DNA of 64,000 bases, from the NCBI GenBank assembly GCA_964540795.1, contig CAZINX010000007.1, positions 1 to 64,000 on the forward strand, in the 5' to 3' direction. Shown here one piece after another: positions 29,544 through 39,900 of the stretch. The position numbers were made by a program, and so were the translations under genes. The notes under the pieces are model-generated. The model ran no database searches. It was not told the origin of the DNA and saw only the letters and a list, made by a program, of their open reading frames with translations. The number at the start of each line of letters is the position of its first letter. The stretch's first letter is position 1. This DNA is from Dichotomicrobium sp964540795 (GTDB taxonomy: Bacteria; Pseudomonadota; Alphaproteobacteria; Rhizobiales; Rhodomicrobiaceae).

Positions 29544-29671
29544 GTTGTCATCCCGTGCGCGATCTGGCGCATCGCGCCGCTTCGCAGACACGGGATCGGC
29601 GTCCCGGTCACCTCCAGGTCCCGGGTCAGCAGCGCACCACTGCCGTGCTGCACCGCACCCGGGACGACAAC
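29544..29671. repeat. Palindromic intergenic repeat element
   Basis: The ends are inverted copies, GTTGTCATCCCG (29544-29555) and CGGGACGACAAC (29660-29671, one mismatch). The interior holds further inverted segments (CGATCTGGCGCATCGCG, CCCGGTCACC, GGTCCCGGGT). Elements with GTCATCCCGG ends occur in many copies in alphaproteobacterial genomes. It sits between a gene ending at 29494 and a convergent one ending at 29703, where it could act as a two-way stop. Confidence 0.5.
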
Positions 29672-29702
29672 GGCTGCCGCGCTCTGAACCGACTCCGCAA
29701 CA

Positions 29703-31544
29703 CTACGCCACCTTGCCCTCGAACAGGAAGCCGCCGGACTGGCGCGACCAGAGCGACGCATAGATGCCGCCCGCGCGCACCAGTTCGTCATGCGTGCCCT
29801 GTTCGACAATGCGGCCCTGGTCCATCACCACGAGCCGGTCGAGCATGGCGATGGTCGACAGTCGGTGCGCGATGGCGATGACGGTCTTGCCCTGCATCAG
29901 GTTGTAAAGCTGCTCCTGGATCGCGGCTTCGGCCTCGCTGTCGAGCGCGGAGGTCGCCTCGTCCAGCACGAGGATCGGCGCGTCCTTCAGCAGCACCCGC
30001 GCGATGGCAATGCGCTGGCGCTGCCCGCCGGACAGCTTCACGCCCCTCTCGCCAACATGCGCGTCGTAGCCCGTGCGGCCCTTCCAGTCGCGCAGGTCGG
30101 GGATGAAGTGGTGCGCGTGCGCCTTGCGTGCGGCCTCGAACACCTCTTCATCGCTCGCATCGGGCCGACCATAGCGGATGTTCTCCATCACCGAGCGATG
30201 CAGCAGCGACGTATCCTGCGTGACCATGCCGATCTGCGCGCGCAAGCTCTCCTGCGTCACTTCCGAAATGTCCTGCCCATCCACGAGGATGCGCCCGCCT
30301 TCCAGGTCGTGGAAGCGCAACAACAGGTTTACCAGCGTCGACTTGCCCGCGCCGGAGCGTCCGACCAGCCCGACCTTCTCGCCCGGCTGGATGGTCAGGT
30401 TCAGGTTCTGCAACAACCCGCCTTCCTGGCCATAGTGGAAGGTGACGTCCTCGTAGCGGATTTCGCCGTTCGTGACCTTGAGCGGGCGCGCGCCCGGCGC
30501 ATCGGTAAGCCGCAGCGGGTTCGAGATGGATTTGATGCCTTCCTGCACCTGCCCGATGTTCTCGAATACGTTGGTGACGACCGACATGACCCAGCCAGAC
30601 ATATTGTTGATCTGGATGACCAGCCCCGCCGCCACGGCGATCGCGCCGAGCGTGATGAGCTGTTGGCTCCACAGCCACAGCGCCAGCCCGACCGTTGCGG
30701 CGATCATCACGCCGTTCATGGTCCACAGAATGCCCTCCATGATCGTCAGAAGGCGCATCTGTTCGCGGAACTTGACGGTCTGATCTCCCAGCGCTTCCGC
30801 CGCATACTCGTCCTCGCGCTCGGTGCGCGCGAACAGCTTGACGGTCTGGATATTGACGTAGCTGTCCACGATCCGCCCGGCCAGCAGGGAGCGCGCATCG
30901 GAGTTGAGCATGGAGCGGTGCTTCACCTTCGGCACAAAATACGCGAGCAGCAGCCCATAGGCGAAGAACCACACGAGCAGAGGCGCCATCAGCCGCGGAT
31001 CGGCGGAGAACAGCACGACCAGCGTGGACACCGCATAAATCGTGACGAACCACAGCGAATCCGTCAGATCGACAATCGTCTGCCGCAATGCGCCGCCGGT
31101 GTTCATCACCCGGTTAGCGATGCGCCCGGCGAAATCGTCCTGAAAGAACGATGGGCTTTGACGCAGCAGATAGCGGTGCGCCTGCCAGCGGATCAGGTTC
31201 GTGAAAGACGGGATCAGCGACTGGTTGATCAGCGTCATGTGCGCGAAGAACATGAACGGACGCAAGAGGATAGCGAACGCCGCCATGATCAGCAGCGTGG
31301 TTCCGTGCTCGGCGAAGAATTCGCCCGGCGTCTCGGCTGCGCGCGCCATGTCGACGATCCGCCCGAGGAACGTGAACAGCGCGACCTCGATCAGCGCGGC
31401 CAGCGACCCGACCAGCACCACGACGACCAGGGTGCCCCAGATCTGGCGGCAGTAATGCCAGAAGAACCCGACAAGGTTTGCAGGCGGTTGATCTATAGAC
31501 GCCCGTCTAAAGGGGGATATTCGTTGCTCGATCCAACGTAACAT
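29703..31544 (-). CDS. ABC exporter, fused permease and ATPase
   Basis: 613 residues. Six membrane helices of an ABC exporter domain (about 20-330) are followed by the ATPase: Walker A VGLVGRSGAGKSTLVN, Q-loop MVTQDTSLLH, signature LSGGQRQRIAIARVL, Walker B LVLDEATSALDSEA and the H-loop IAHRLSTI. It should work as a homodimer that exports lipids, drugs or peptides; the substrate is not readable. It is a lone gene, about 210 bases from the next on each side. Confidence 0.88.
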   Translation of the reverse strand: MLRWIEQRISPFRRASIDQPPANLVGFFWHYCRQIWGTLVVVVLVGSLAALIEVALFTFLGRIVDMARAAETPGEFFAEHGTTLLIMAAFAILLRPFMFFAHMTLINQSLIPSFTNLIRWQAHRYLLRQSPSFFQDDFAGRIANRVMNTGGALRQTIVDLTDSLWFVTIYAVSTLVVLFSADPRLMAPLLVWFFAYGLLLAYFVPKVKHRSMLNSDARSLLAGRIVDSYVNIQTVKLFARTEREDEYAAEALGDQTVKFREQMRLLTIMEGILWTMNGVMIAATVGLALWLWSQQLITLGAIAVAAGLVIQINNMSGWVMSVVTNVFENIGQVQEGIKSISNPLRLTDAPGARPLKVTNGEIRYEDVTFHYGQEGGLLQNLNLTIQPGEKVGLVGRSGAGKSTLVNLLLRFHDLEGGRILVDGQDISEVTQESLRAQIGMVTQDTSLLHRSVMENIRYGRPDASDEEVFEAARKAHAHHFIPDLRDWKGRTGYDAHVGERGVKLSGGQRQRIAIARVLLKDAPILVLDEATSALDSEAEAAIQEQLYNLMQGKTVIAIAHRLSTIAMLDRLVVMDQGRIVEQGTHDELVRAGGIYASLWSRQSGGFLFEGKVA

Positions 31545-31752
31545 GATGCTCGCTCGCGTGTGTTCTTTGACGTTTGAAAAATCATCACACGGCTGAGCGA
31601 GACGGCCAAGGGGCCGAAAGGGTCAGCCGCGCATGGAAGCTGCGCGCTGTACCATTTGGGATGTCCTGTCGGGGTTGAACATGCGGCGGACGGCGCTGGC
31701 GCCCGCTAACGCATGACCTGATGTTGCAACAAGATGGCAACAGTGTGGCTCT

Positions 31753-32499
31753 TTAACCCAGGACGTGCTCCGCGCCAAGCAGATATTCCTGGTTGCCGCC
31801 TTGGCCGGTGAGTGGAGACGGGACGGGATTGCGCGCGTGCCAGCCCGGCTGGGCGTCGATCAGATCGCGGATCGTGGAGACTGCGAGGGCGCGAGCCGCC
31901 AGGTCCGTGACGATGCCGCCCTTGCCGACGGCCTCGCGGCCCACCTCGAACTGGGGCTTTACAAGCGCCACAAGCCACGCCCGCCGCGCGCCGAACGCAA
32001 GCACGTGAGGTATTACGAGCCGCAGCGAGATAAAGCTCACATCGACAGTGATCGCCCCGAACGGCTCGGGCACGTCGTCCGGGCTGAGGCTGCGCGCATC
32101 GCGCTGTTCAAGGCTGATGACGCGCGGATCGCTCGCAAGGCTCGGATGTAGCTGCCCGCGCCCGACATCCACCGAATAAACCCGGCTCGCGCCCCGCGCG
32201 AGAAGTACTTGCGTGAAGCCGCCGGTCGAGGCGCCGACATCGAGCGCCGCGCGCCCCGCCGGATCGAAGCCGAAGGCGTCCAGCGCGGCGGCCAGCTTCA
32301 GCGCCGCGCGCGAGACGTAAGCAGCTTCGCCGCCCGTGATGGTGATTTCCGCGTCGTCGCCGACCAGCGCGCCGGCTTTGCTCACCACCGCGCCGTCAAC
32401 GCGCACCAGCCCTCGCTTTATCAGATCGCGCCCGCGCGCCCGGCTTCCGACAAGACCGCGCGCGACAAGAGCGACGTCCAGACGCGACGGCTCCGCCAC
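31753..32499 (-). CDS. tlyA: TlyA-family rRNA 2'-O-methyltransferase
   Basis: 248 residues. The N-terminal S4 RNA-binding domain (RLDVALVARGLVGSRARGRDLIKRGLV) is followed by a FtsJ-like methyltransferase domain with the SAM motif ALDVGASTGGFTQVLL and the catalytic KPQFE segment (ALVKPQFEVG). TlyA proteins methylate ribose in 16S and/or 23S rRNA; some members are annotated as hemolysins. The ATG lies 1 base after the stop of dxs, so it is translated from the same message. Confidence 0.9.
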   Translation of the reverse strand: MAEPSRLDVALVARGLVGSRARGRDLIKRGLVRVDGAVVSKAGALVGDDAEITITGGEAAYVSRAALKLAAALDAFGFDPAGRAALDVGASTGGFTQVLLARGASRVYSVDVGRGQLHPSLASDPRVISLEQRDARSLSPDDVPEPFGAITVDVSFISLRLVIPHVLAFGARRAWLVALVKPQFEVGREAVGKGGIVTDLAARALAVSTIRDLIDAQPGWHARNPVPSPLTGQGGNQEYLLGAEHVLG

Positions 32500-32500
32500 C

Positions 32501-34441
32501 TCAGCCGGCGTCGCCCTGGCCGGTAGCGCCGAGATTTTCGGCGGTCACTTCGCGGCCAAGCGCGCTGAAGACAGTGCGCACGATGCCATGCGCGTCGAGG
32601 CCGTGGTCGGCGTACATCTGCTCGGGCTTGCCCTGATCCACGAACTCGTCGGGCAGCACCAGCGTGCGGATTTTAAGGCCCTGATCGAGCAGCCCGTCCT
32701 GCGCGAGGAAATGCAGCACATGGCTGCCGAAGCCGCCGATGGAAGCCTCCTCAATCGTAACCACCACCTCGTGCTCCCGCGCGAGCCGGCGGATCAGGTC
32801 TTCATCGAGCGGCTTGGCGAAGCGGGCATCCGCGACCGTGGTGGACAACCCGTGCCGCGAAAGCAGATCCGCCGCCGACAGGCATTCCTGCAGCCGCGCG
32901 CCGAAAGACAGGAGCGCAACGCTACTGCCCTCGCGCATGACTCGCCCGCGCCCGATCTCCAGCGGCACGCCATGCTCCGGCATCTCGACGCCGACGCCCT
33001 CCCCGCGCGGATAGCGCAGCGCGCTGGGCCGGTCGTCGATTTGCACGGCAGTGGCGACCATGTGACGAAGCTCGGCCTCGTCCGCGGCCGCCATCACAAC
33101 AAAACCGGGCAGGCAAGATAGATAGGTCACGTCGAACGATCCGGCATGGGTCGGACCGTCGGCGCCGACGAACCCCGCGCGGTCGATGGCAAAGCGGACC
33201 GGCAGCTGCTGGATCGCCACGTCGTGCACGACCTGGTCATAGGCGCGCTGCAGGAAGGTCGAGTAGATTGCCGCGAACGGCTTGTAGCCTTCCGTCGCCA
33301 GCCCGGCGGCGAAGGTCACGCCGTGCTGCTCGGCAATGCCGACATCAAAGGTGCGATCCGGAAATTCCTCGCCGAACAGGTCGAGCCCCGTTCCCGACGG
33401 CATCGCAGCGGTGATGGCGACGATCTTGTCATCGCGGCGCGCCTCGTCGATCAGGCTGGTGGCGAACACCTTGGTGTAGCTCGGCGCGTTGGGTTTGGGC
33501 TTCGACATCGCGCCGGTGATGACGTCGAACTTCGAGACGCCGTGATACTTGTCCGCCGAATTCTCCGCCGGTTCGTAGCCCTTGCCCTTCTGCGTGACGC
33601 AGTGCACCAGGATCGGACCCTGCTCCGCGTCGCGGACGTTGCGCAGCACCGGGACCAGATGCTCCAGATTGTGCCCGTCGATCGGCCCGACGTAGTAGAA
33701 ACCGAGTTCCTCGAACAGCGTGCCGCCGGTCCAGAAATTGCGTGTGTACTCCTCCGCGCGGGCGGCGCGGCGCTCCCAGCCTTTCGGCAAGCGCTTGGCG
33801 AGCTGTTTTACGATGTCGCGCAGGTAGAGATAGGTGCCCGAAGAACTCAGCCGCGCCAGATAATGGCTGATCGCGCCCACCGGCGGCGCGATCGACATGT
33901 CATTGTCGTTCAGGATGACGATCAGGCGCTTGTCCATTGCGCCGGCATTGTTCATCGCCTCGTAGGCCATGCCTGCGCTGAGCGCGCCGTCGCCGATCAC
34001 CGCGATGACGTTGTTGTCGCCCTCGCTCAGGTCGCGCGCGACCGCCATGCCGAGGCCCGACGAAATCGAGGTGGAAGAATGCGCCGCGCCAAACGGGTCA
34101 TATTCGCTTTCCGCGCGCTTGGTGAAGCCGGACAGTCCGCCGGGCTGGCGCAGCGTGCGGATGCGATCGCGCCGGCCAGTGAGGATCTTGTGCGGATAGG
34201 CCTGGTGCCCGACATCCCAGATCAGCCGGTCCTTCGGCGTATCGAAAAGGTAGTGCAGCGCCACTGTCAACTCGACCACGCCAAGCCCCGCGCCAAGATG
34301 ACCGCCCGTCACCGACACGGCGTCAATGGTTTCCGCCCGAAGCTCGTCGGCCACTTGCCGAAGCTGGGATTCATCGAGCGCCCTCAGGTCGTCCGGCGTG
34401 TCGATCTTATCGAGTAGAGGCGTCTCGTTTTCTGAACTCAC
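32501..34441 (-). CDS. dxs: 1-deoxy-D-xylulose-5-phosphate synthase
   Basis: 646 residues, full length. Thiamine-diphosphate motif GDGALSAGMAYEAMNNAG and NDNDMSIAPPVGA, then the transketolase pyrimidine-binding domain (FAIDRAGFVGADGPTH) and the C-terminal domain. It joins pyruvate and glyceraldehyde 3-phosphate in the first step of the MEP isoprenoid pathway. It follows xseB by 170 bases and is followed at once by tlyA. This gene order recurs in alphaproteobacteria. Confidence 0.95.
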   Translation of the reverse strand: MSSENETPLLDKIDTPDDLRALDESQLRQVADELRAETIDAVSVTGGHLGAGLGVVELTVALHYLFDTPKDRLIWDVGHQAYPHKILTGRRDRIRTLRQPGGLSGFTKRAESEYDPFGAAHSSTSISSGLGMAVARDLSEGDNNVIAVIGDGALSAGMAYEAMNNAGAMDKRLIVILNDNDMSIAPPVGAISHYLARLSSSGTYLYLRDIVKQLAKRLPKGWERRAARAEEYTRNFWTGGTLFEELGFYYVGPIDGHNLEHLVPVLRNVRDAEQGPILVHCVTQKGKGYEPAENSADKYHGVSKFDVITGAMSKPKPNAPSYTKVFATSLIDEARRDDKIVAITAAMPSGTGLDLFGEEFPDRTFDVGIAEQHGVTFAAGLATEGYKPFAAIYSTFLQRAYDQVVHDVAIQQLPVRFAIDRAGFVGADGPTHAGSFDVTYLSCLPGFVVMAAADEAELRHMVATAVQIDDRPSALRYPRGEGVGVEMPEHGVPLEIGRGRVMREGSSVALLSFGARLQECLSAADLLSRHGLSTTVADARFAKPLDEDLIRRLAREHEVVVTIEEASIGGFGSHVLHFLAQDGLLDQGLKIRTLVLPDEFVDQGKPEQMYADHGLDAHGIVRTVFSALGREVTAENLGATGQGDAG

Positions 34442-34611
34442 GGTCCTTGCGTCCCTTACGCGATTGCCACGGCGGCTGATGCAGGCTGCCGCCCGCTGTC
34501 ATACAAAGTTTACACTTTTGCCCCCGGGTCGGCAAAACATGATCGTATCTTGAAGCGTTTATGCGAACCGAAGCGAACTGGATTACCGCACACTGACGGA
34601 TCGGCGCAATT

Positions 34612-34872
34612 TTATTCCACGTCGAGCGGCTGCGTGCCGGTCGGCTGGCCATCGTCGCCAAGATTGATTTTCTCGACCTTTGCCTCAGCGCGCTGCAAAA
34701 GCCGGTCGCAATGATCGCGCAGCGCCTCCCCACGTTCGTAGATGGCGATAGATTGCTCGAGTTCCACATCGCCGCGCTCCAGACGCCCGACGATTTGCTC
34801 AAGTTCCTTGAGCGCCTGCTCGAACGACATGTCCTTTATGTCGGCGCCCGCCTTGTCTTGTTGTTTCGCCAT
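34612..34872 (-). CDS. xseB: Exodeoxyribonuclease VII small subunit
   Basis: 86 residues. The family core is complete: MSFEQALKELEQIVGRLERGDVELEQSIAIYERGEAL (key SFEQALKELE and LERGDVELE). The C-terminal tail is acidic. It binds XseA to form the enzyme that degrades single-stranded DNA. xseA is not in the window, which is common. GGAGG precedes the ATG. Confidence 0.92.
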   Translation of the reverse strand: MAKQQDKAGADIKDMSFEQALKELEQIVGRLERGDVELEQSIAIYERGEALRDHCDRLLQRAEAKVEKINLGDDGQPTGTQPLDVE

Positions 34873-34899
34873 CATCCCTCCAGAATTATCGCGCCGAAG

Positions 34900-35838
34900 T
34901 CACGTTCCGTAGTCCATCATGACGCGCAGATGCGCCGCCACGGATCGCGCCAATCCGCTGAGATCGTAGCCGCCTTCGAGCACCGAAACAAAGCGCCCGT
35001 TCGCATGTTTGTCGGCGACATCCAGAAGTTTCCGGGTCACCCAGGCGAAATCCTCCTCGCGCAGCACCAGCCCGCCAATCGGGTCGCTGCGGTGCGCATC
35101 AAAGCCCGCCGAAGCGATGACAAGGTCCGGCGAGAAATCGTGTAGCGCCGGCAGAATGCGCGTCTCGAACGCTTCCTGGAAATGATAGGTGTCGTCGCCC
35201 CGGCGCAGCGGCGCGTTGACGATATTTCCGGCGACGCCCTGCTCGCTCCACTCGCCGGTGCCGGGGAACAGCGGCATCTGGTGGGAAGAGCCGTAGAACA
35301 GGTTCGGCTCGGACCAGAACATGTGCTGGGTGCCGTTGCCGTGATGCACGTCAAAATCAATGACGGCGACCCGCTCCAGCCCGTGCGCCTCGCGCGCATG
35401 GGCCGCGGCAATGGCGACATTGTTGAAGAAGCAAAAGCCCATAGCCTGGCGCGTTTCCGCATGATGGCCCGGCGGCCGCGCCGCACAGAAGGCGTTGCGC
35501 GCCGCGCCCGTCACGACCTGATCCACCGCCATGACCGCCGCGCCCGCAGCCCGCAGCGCCGCCTCCCAGCTTTGCGGTGACATGACCGTATCGCCGCCAT
35601 CGACGTAGCAATGACCGCTTTCGGGCGCGACCTTCTTCAGCGCGGCGATATACTCCGGCCCATGCATCCGCGCGATGGCCTCTTCCTCGGCCAGCGGGGC
35701 CTCTTCCCGGTGAAGGAACTGGAAGCTTTCGTCTTCGAGCACCTGCTCGATGGCGCGCAAACGGTCAGGGCGTTCGGGATGGCCGTAGCCGGTGTCGTGC
35801 TCCAGGAAAACGGGATGGGAAATCAACAGTGTCGGCAT
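34900..35838 (-). CDS. Histone deacetylase-family amidohydrolase
   Basis: 312 residues. Zinc site and catalytic residues are complete: RPPGHHAE (catalytic His pair), DFDVHHGNGTQ, SAGFDAHRSDP and the EGGYD loop. Bacterial members deacetylate polyamines or small acetylated amines. ATG 35838 lies 7 bases after the SDR gene, with AAGGGCG about 13 bases upstream inside that gene. It lies upstream of xseB and dxs in the same run. The natural substrate is unknown. Confidence 0.9.
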   Translation of the reverse strand: MPTLLISHPVFLEHDTGYGHPERPDRLRAIEQVLEDESFQFLHREEAPLAEEEAIARMHGPEYIAALKKVAPESGHCYVDGGDTVMSPQSWEAALRAAGAAVMAVDQVVTGAARNAFCAARPPGHHAETRQAMGFCFFNNVAIAAAHAREAHGLERVAVIDFDVHHGNGTQHMFWSEPNLFYGSSHQMPLFPGTGEWSEQGVAGNIVNAPLRRGDDTYHFQEAFETRILPALHDFSPDLVIASAGFDAHRSDPIGGLVLREEDFAWVTRKLLDVADKHANGRFVSVLEGGYDLSGLARSVAAHLRVMMDYGT

Positions 35839-35845
35839 GGGTCGT

Positions 35846-36718
35846 TCAACGCCCTTGTTGTTGTCGTTCAAGCGGTGCGGGCGGTTCGCTGTCTTCCGGC
35901 ACGAAGAAGTCCGGCGTCAGGTCAACTGACGGGTCAATCCTGTAGCGGTCGAAATCGCGCACGCCGTGCTGTGCGAGCAGCGTGTCGTCGATGCAGAAGT
36001 TGCCGGTGAAATCCCGCGCCGGCTTCGTCAGGATGACATGCGCGGCATCTGCGACAATCTCCGGGCTGCGGCTGGCGCGCATCACCTCGTCGCCGCCGAC
36101 AATATTGGCGATGGCCGCCGTAGCGATGGTCGTGCGCGGCCAAAGCGCGTTGACGCCGATGCCCAGCGGTCTGAGTTCCTCGGACAGCCCCAGCGCGCAC
36201 AGGCTCATCCCGTATTTGGCGAGCGAATACGCCAGATGCCCTGCAAACCATTGCGGCTTCAGGTCGAGCGGCGGCGCGAGCATCAGGATATGCGGATTCT
36301 CCGCGCGCGCCAGATGCGCGATGCAGTATTTCGAGACCATGAAGGTGCCGCGCGCATTGACCTGATGCATCAGGTCGAACCGCTTCATCTCGGTGGAGCG
36401 CGTGTCCGTCAGGCTGATCGCGCTGGCGTTGTTCACGCAGATGTCGATGCCGCCGAAGGTCTGCACGGTCTGGTCGATCGCCGCCTGCACCTGCCCCTCA
36501 TCGCGGATATCGCAGACGATCGGCAGCGCGTTGCCGCCCGCCTTCTCGACCTCCAGCGCGGCGGTGTAGACCGTGCCGGGCAGCTTAGGGTGCGGCTCGG
36601 CGGTCTTGGCGGCCAGCGCGACATTTGCGCCGTCGCGCGCGGCACGCAGGCCGATGGCAAGGCCGATGCCGCGGCTGCCGCCAGATATGAAGACGGTTTT
36701 GCCCGCCAGCGTGCTCAT
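35846..36718 (-). CDS. Short-chain dehydrogenase/reductase, HSDL2-like
   Basis: 290 residues. Cofactor motif VFISGGSRGIGLAIG (about 9-22), NNAS, and the catalytic YSLAKYGMS (Tyr-x3-Lys). LMLAPPLDLKPQWFAGHLAYSLAKYG (key LDLKPQWF) and the C-terminal FVPEDSEPPAP tail are like those of HSDL2-type enzymes linked to fatty-acid metabolism. The serine normally found before the Tyr is not obvious, Ala-Pro-Pro standing there, as in that subgroup. It overlaps the run with the HDAC gene 7 bases downstream. Confidence 0.85.
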   Translation of the reverse strand: MSTLAGKTVFISGGSRGIGLAIGLRAARDGANVALAAKTAEPHPKLPGTVYTAALEVEKAGGNALPIVCDIRDEGQVQAAIDQTVQTFGGIDICVNNASAISLTDTRSTEMKRFDLMHQVNARGTFMVSKYCIAHLARAENPHILMLAPPLDLKPQWFAGHLAYSLAKYGMSLCALGLSEELRPLGIGVNALWPRTTIATAAIANIVGGDEVMRASRSPEIVADAAHVILTKPARDFTGNFCIDDTLLAQHGVRDFDRYRIDPSVDLTPDFFVPEDSEPPAPLERQQQGR

Positions 36719-36919
36719 GCGCGCTATCCCAGGGACGTGTGCGAACGGACAGCGGATGCGGCGGGCTTCATGGCCCGTGCGCGTTCTCTGCGTCGACACG
36801 CCGTTAAGGTTGCGTTTCCTCAAGCGCCGCAGGGTTCTTTGTTTCGCGGCGAAGCGTTGCTTTCAGGGTACAGATTAACGCGCGCGCCGCAACCGCGATG
36901 TCGCAAGGCGTTGCGGGTA

Positions 36920-39900
36920 TCAGTTCCTGAAGATCTCGAAAAACGGTTCTGGTTCCGACTGGCGCGGCGGGCGGCGCGGGGTCTCGCGCATGATCTCGCG
37001 GCGGGCATCCTCCACCACCTGCGGATCGTCGAGCGGCGCGCTTGGGACGCTAGAGGCCGAAGACGGTTCCGACCGCGGCTCGGCGGCTTGCGCGCCGGCT
37101 GGCGGCGGCGTCTCCTCGATCTCGGTGCTGAAGCCCGGCAGCGGGTCGAGCGTCTCCAGCGGGATCTCGCCGAGGCTCGTATCGTCCGGCGGCGGCGCGA
37201 CCGCCTCCTCGGGGCTGGCCGAACTCAGGTCTTGCGGGGGTTCGACGTCTTCCGCCGGCTGCTCTTCACGATCGCGCTGACGGCGCAATTCCTCCAGCCG
37301 CTCGACATTGCGCTCGACCCGCGCGACCGTCAGAAATTGCTCCAGATCGTCCGCATCGATGCGCGGCTGCAGCGCCCCGAACTCCGGCAGCGGCCCGGCG
37401 AAACTCACGCGGACATCGGGCAAAGCTTCGGCTCCAAGCGCCGCGCCGACATCCCAGCGGCTTGTCAGCGCCATATCGGTGAGGTCGATGCGCCCGCCCG
37501 CCTCGACGGACAGACCGTCCGGGCCGCTGTAGACCTGCGTGTCGGGCAGCCGCAGCGCGCCGTCTTTCAGTTGCAGCGCGGCCTGCGCGCCGTCGTGAGC
37601 GAAACGGCTTTCCCGCAGCGGTCCGGCCAACTTTGCGGAAACCGTTTCTTCGGGCTGCACTTCGGCCGCCAGATAATCCCGCGCGGTGCGCGCCAGCACC
37701 TGCGGAGCAAGCCCGCGGATTTCGCCCGCCCCGAGTTCGATCCGCCCCGCGCCGGACATCACCGTCATCAGCCCGCGCGGGGAAAGACCCTCGCTCTCCG
37801 CCCTCAGGGTCAATTCCGCGCTCCCGGTCGCCAGCGGCTCGCCCTCGCCGTGCGGCATTTGCGCCAGATCGATATCTGTGATGACAAGCTCGCCGTCGAA
37901 CACCATGCGCCCGCGTGCCGGCCGCAGCTCCGCCGAAGCCACCGCCTCGCCGCCGTAGAGCACGCCTGAGAGCATCGGCACGTTCAGCGCGCCGTCCTCC
38001 AGCCGCGCCATCAGCGTGGCGTCCGTCAGACCGAGACCGTCGGCCACGTCCAGGTCGTCCGCTGCGAGCGAAAGACTGCCGGACAACTGGCGCAACCCGT
38101 CCATCGCGAAAGGCGCATCGGGCCAGAACCCCGCGCTGTCGCCTGGGCGCCGTTCAAGCAGCAGCGCGGCGGCGCTCGCCAGATTGAAGCTTGCGGCGTT
38201 CACACTGGCTTCGATCCGGGGCACCGGCCCGGACGTGTCGATCAGCGCATTGCCGGTCGCTGTCTGCCCTGCCAAATCGAAGCGGAGGTTGCGCGCGCGG
38301 TAGACGCTGTCTTCGCTCGACACCGCCGCGCGCAGACTCACCGGCCCGCCCCGGGCAGCGGGCAGACCGGCCAGCCCCAGAGCGTCTTCAGCGCGCGGCG
38401 CTTCGATTGTCACCTCGCCATCGAGCCGAAGCGTATCCGGTTGCGCCTCGCCATCGAAGGCCAGCCGCATCGCGTCCGTCGCGATCTCCGCCGCGCCGGT
38501 CCACGGCTTTCCCGCCGTGCCCGCGAAGTCAGCCCTCAGCCGCGCCGGGCCGGTCGCCTTCGGAATGTCCAGCCAGTCCGTCAGGTCTGGGGCGACCTGT
38601 TGCGCCAGAGCGCGCAGCGTCCGGTTCTCGGCGTTCAGCGCGAGATGATAGCGCCCGCCCGCGTAAACACGCGCATTCGCCAGCACCTCGGTCTGCGCCG
38701 CAGCGCCATCGACGCGCAGCCAGAAGCCGTCTCCGACCGTGCTGGGGCGCAGGCTCGCGGTCAGGTGCAGAGGCGTCGCCGCGCGCAGCCGCGCCATATG
38801 CGGCGCGATCAACTCGCTCGCGCCGGGTATCGCGCTGGCCAGGTCCGCGACCCGGTCCGCGCTGTTCGATGCCAGGCTCATGCGCAGTCCGGCCGCGCCG
38901 GTCTCGCCGAGCGGATAACGCCCGCCGCCCTCCAGGCGCAGCCCGTCCGCGCCGCTCAGCGCCACGCGCTCCAGGACAACCGCCTTACTGTCGATGCTCA
39001 GCCGCGTCTCGACATCGCTCGCCGCGAATTCCGGCAGGATCAGCCGGTTCGCCCGCAAATCGACCTGCCAGGTTTCGGCCTCCAGCGCGCTCAGGCCGTC
39101 GCGATCAAGCAACCGGCCGATCATCTCCGCCGTGCCGCCGCGAATGTAGGGGCGCAGATCGAGCGTGCGCGCGGCCAGATCGACCGTGGCCGCCGCCTCC
39201 CCGAAGCCCAGCCGCACGGAACCGCCAAAGCGCGACTCACCCAGCCGCGCGGCGATATCCGATATGCTGAACGCCTCCGCCGCCGATTCCACCTGACCGC
39301 TGAGCGAGAAACTTTTCGCCGCCGCGTCGCGCTCCTCGAACATCGCAGGTGCGGCCCACTGCAAAAGCCGCCCCAGATTGCCGCCGCTAGCGCGCACCGT
39401 GCCGGCGAGGACCGGCGCGTCGCCAGTGCGCGTGAACCGGCCTTCGAAGCCGAAGCTGCTGCCGCCGGGCAATCCGGCCTCCAGCGTCTCGACGCCCCAG
39501 CCGCCATCGCCGCGCCGAGCGACAGCGTGAACATCGCGGATCAGATCGCCGCCCAGGCTCACTTGCGCAACGCGCAAGTCAATGCGCGCGCGCCGCGCCG
39601 GCACCGGCACATCGCCTAGCAGCGCGGGCAGTTCGAGCAGCGCCTCGGCGGGCATCAGGTCGCGCACCTGCGCGCCCGCCAGCAGATCGAGATCGAGCCA
39701 CTGCGAGCGAAGCTCCGCGTCGAGACGCAGCCCCTGGCCCCAGGTCAGCCGCGCCGTGCCGCTGAGGGTCTGCGGGCGCTGCTGGCGCGTGATCGTCACG
39801 GCGAAATCGTCGAAATTCGCGCCGTCCAGCGTGGCGCGCCCAGTTGCCTCGGCCCTCCACAGCGGGGCTTGCGCCTGCACGGCGGCTTCGGGCGGCAGCG

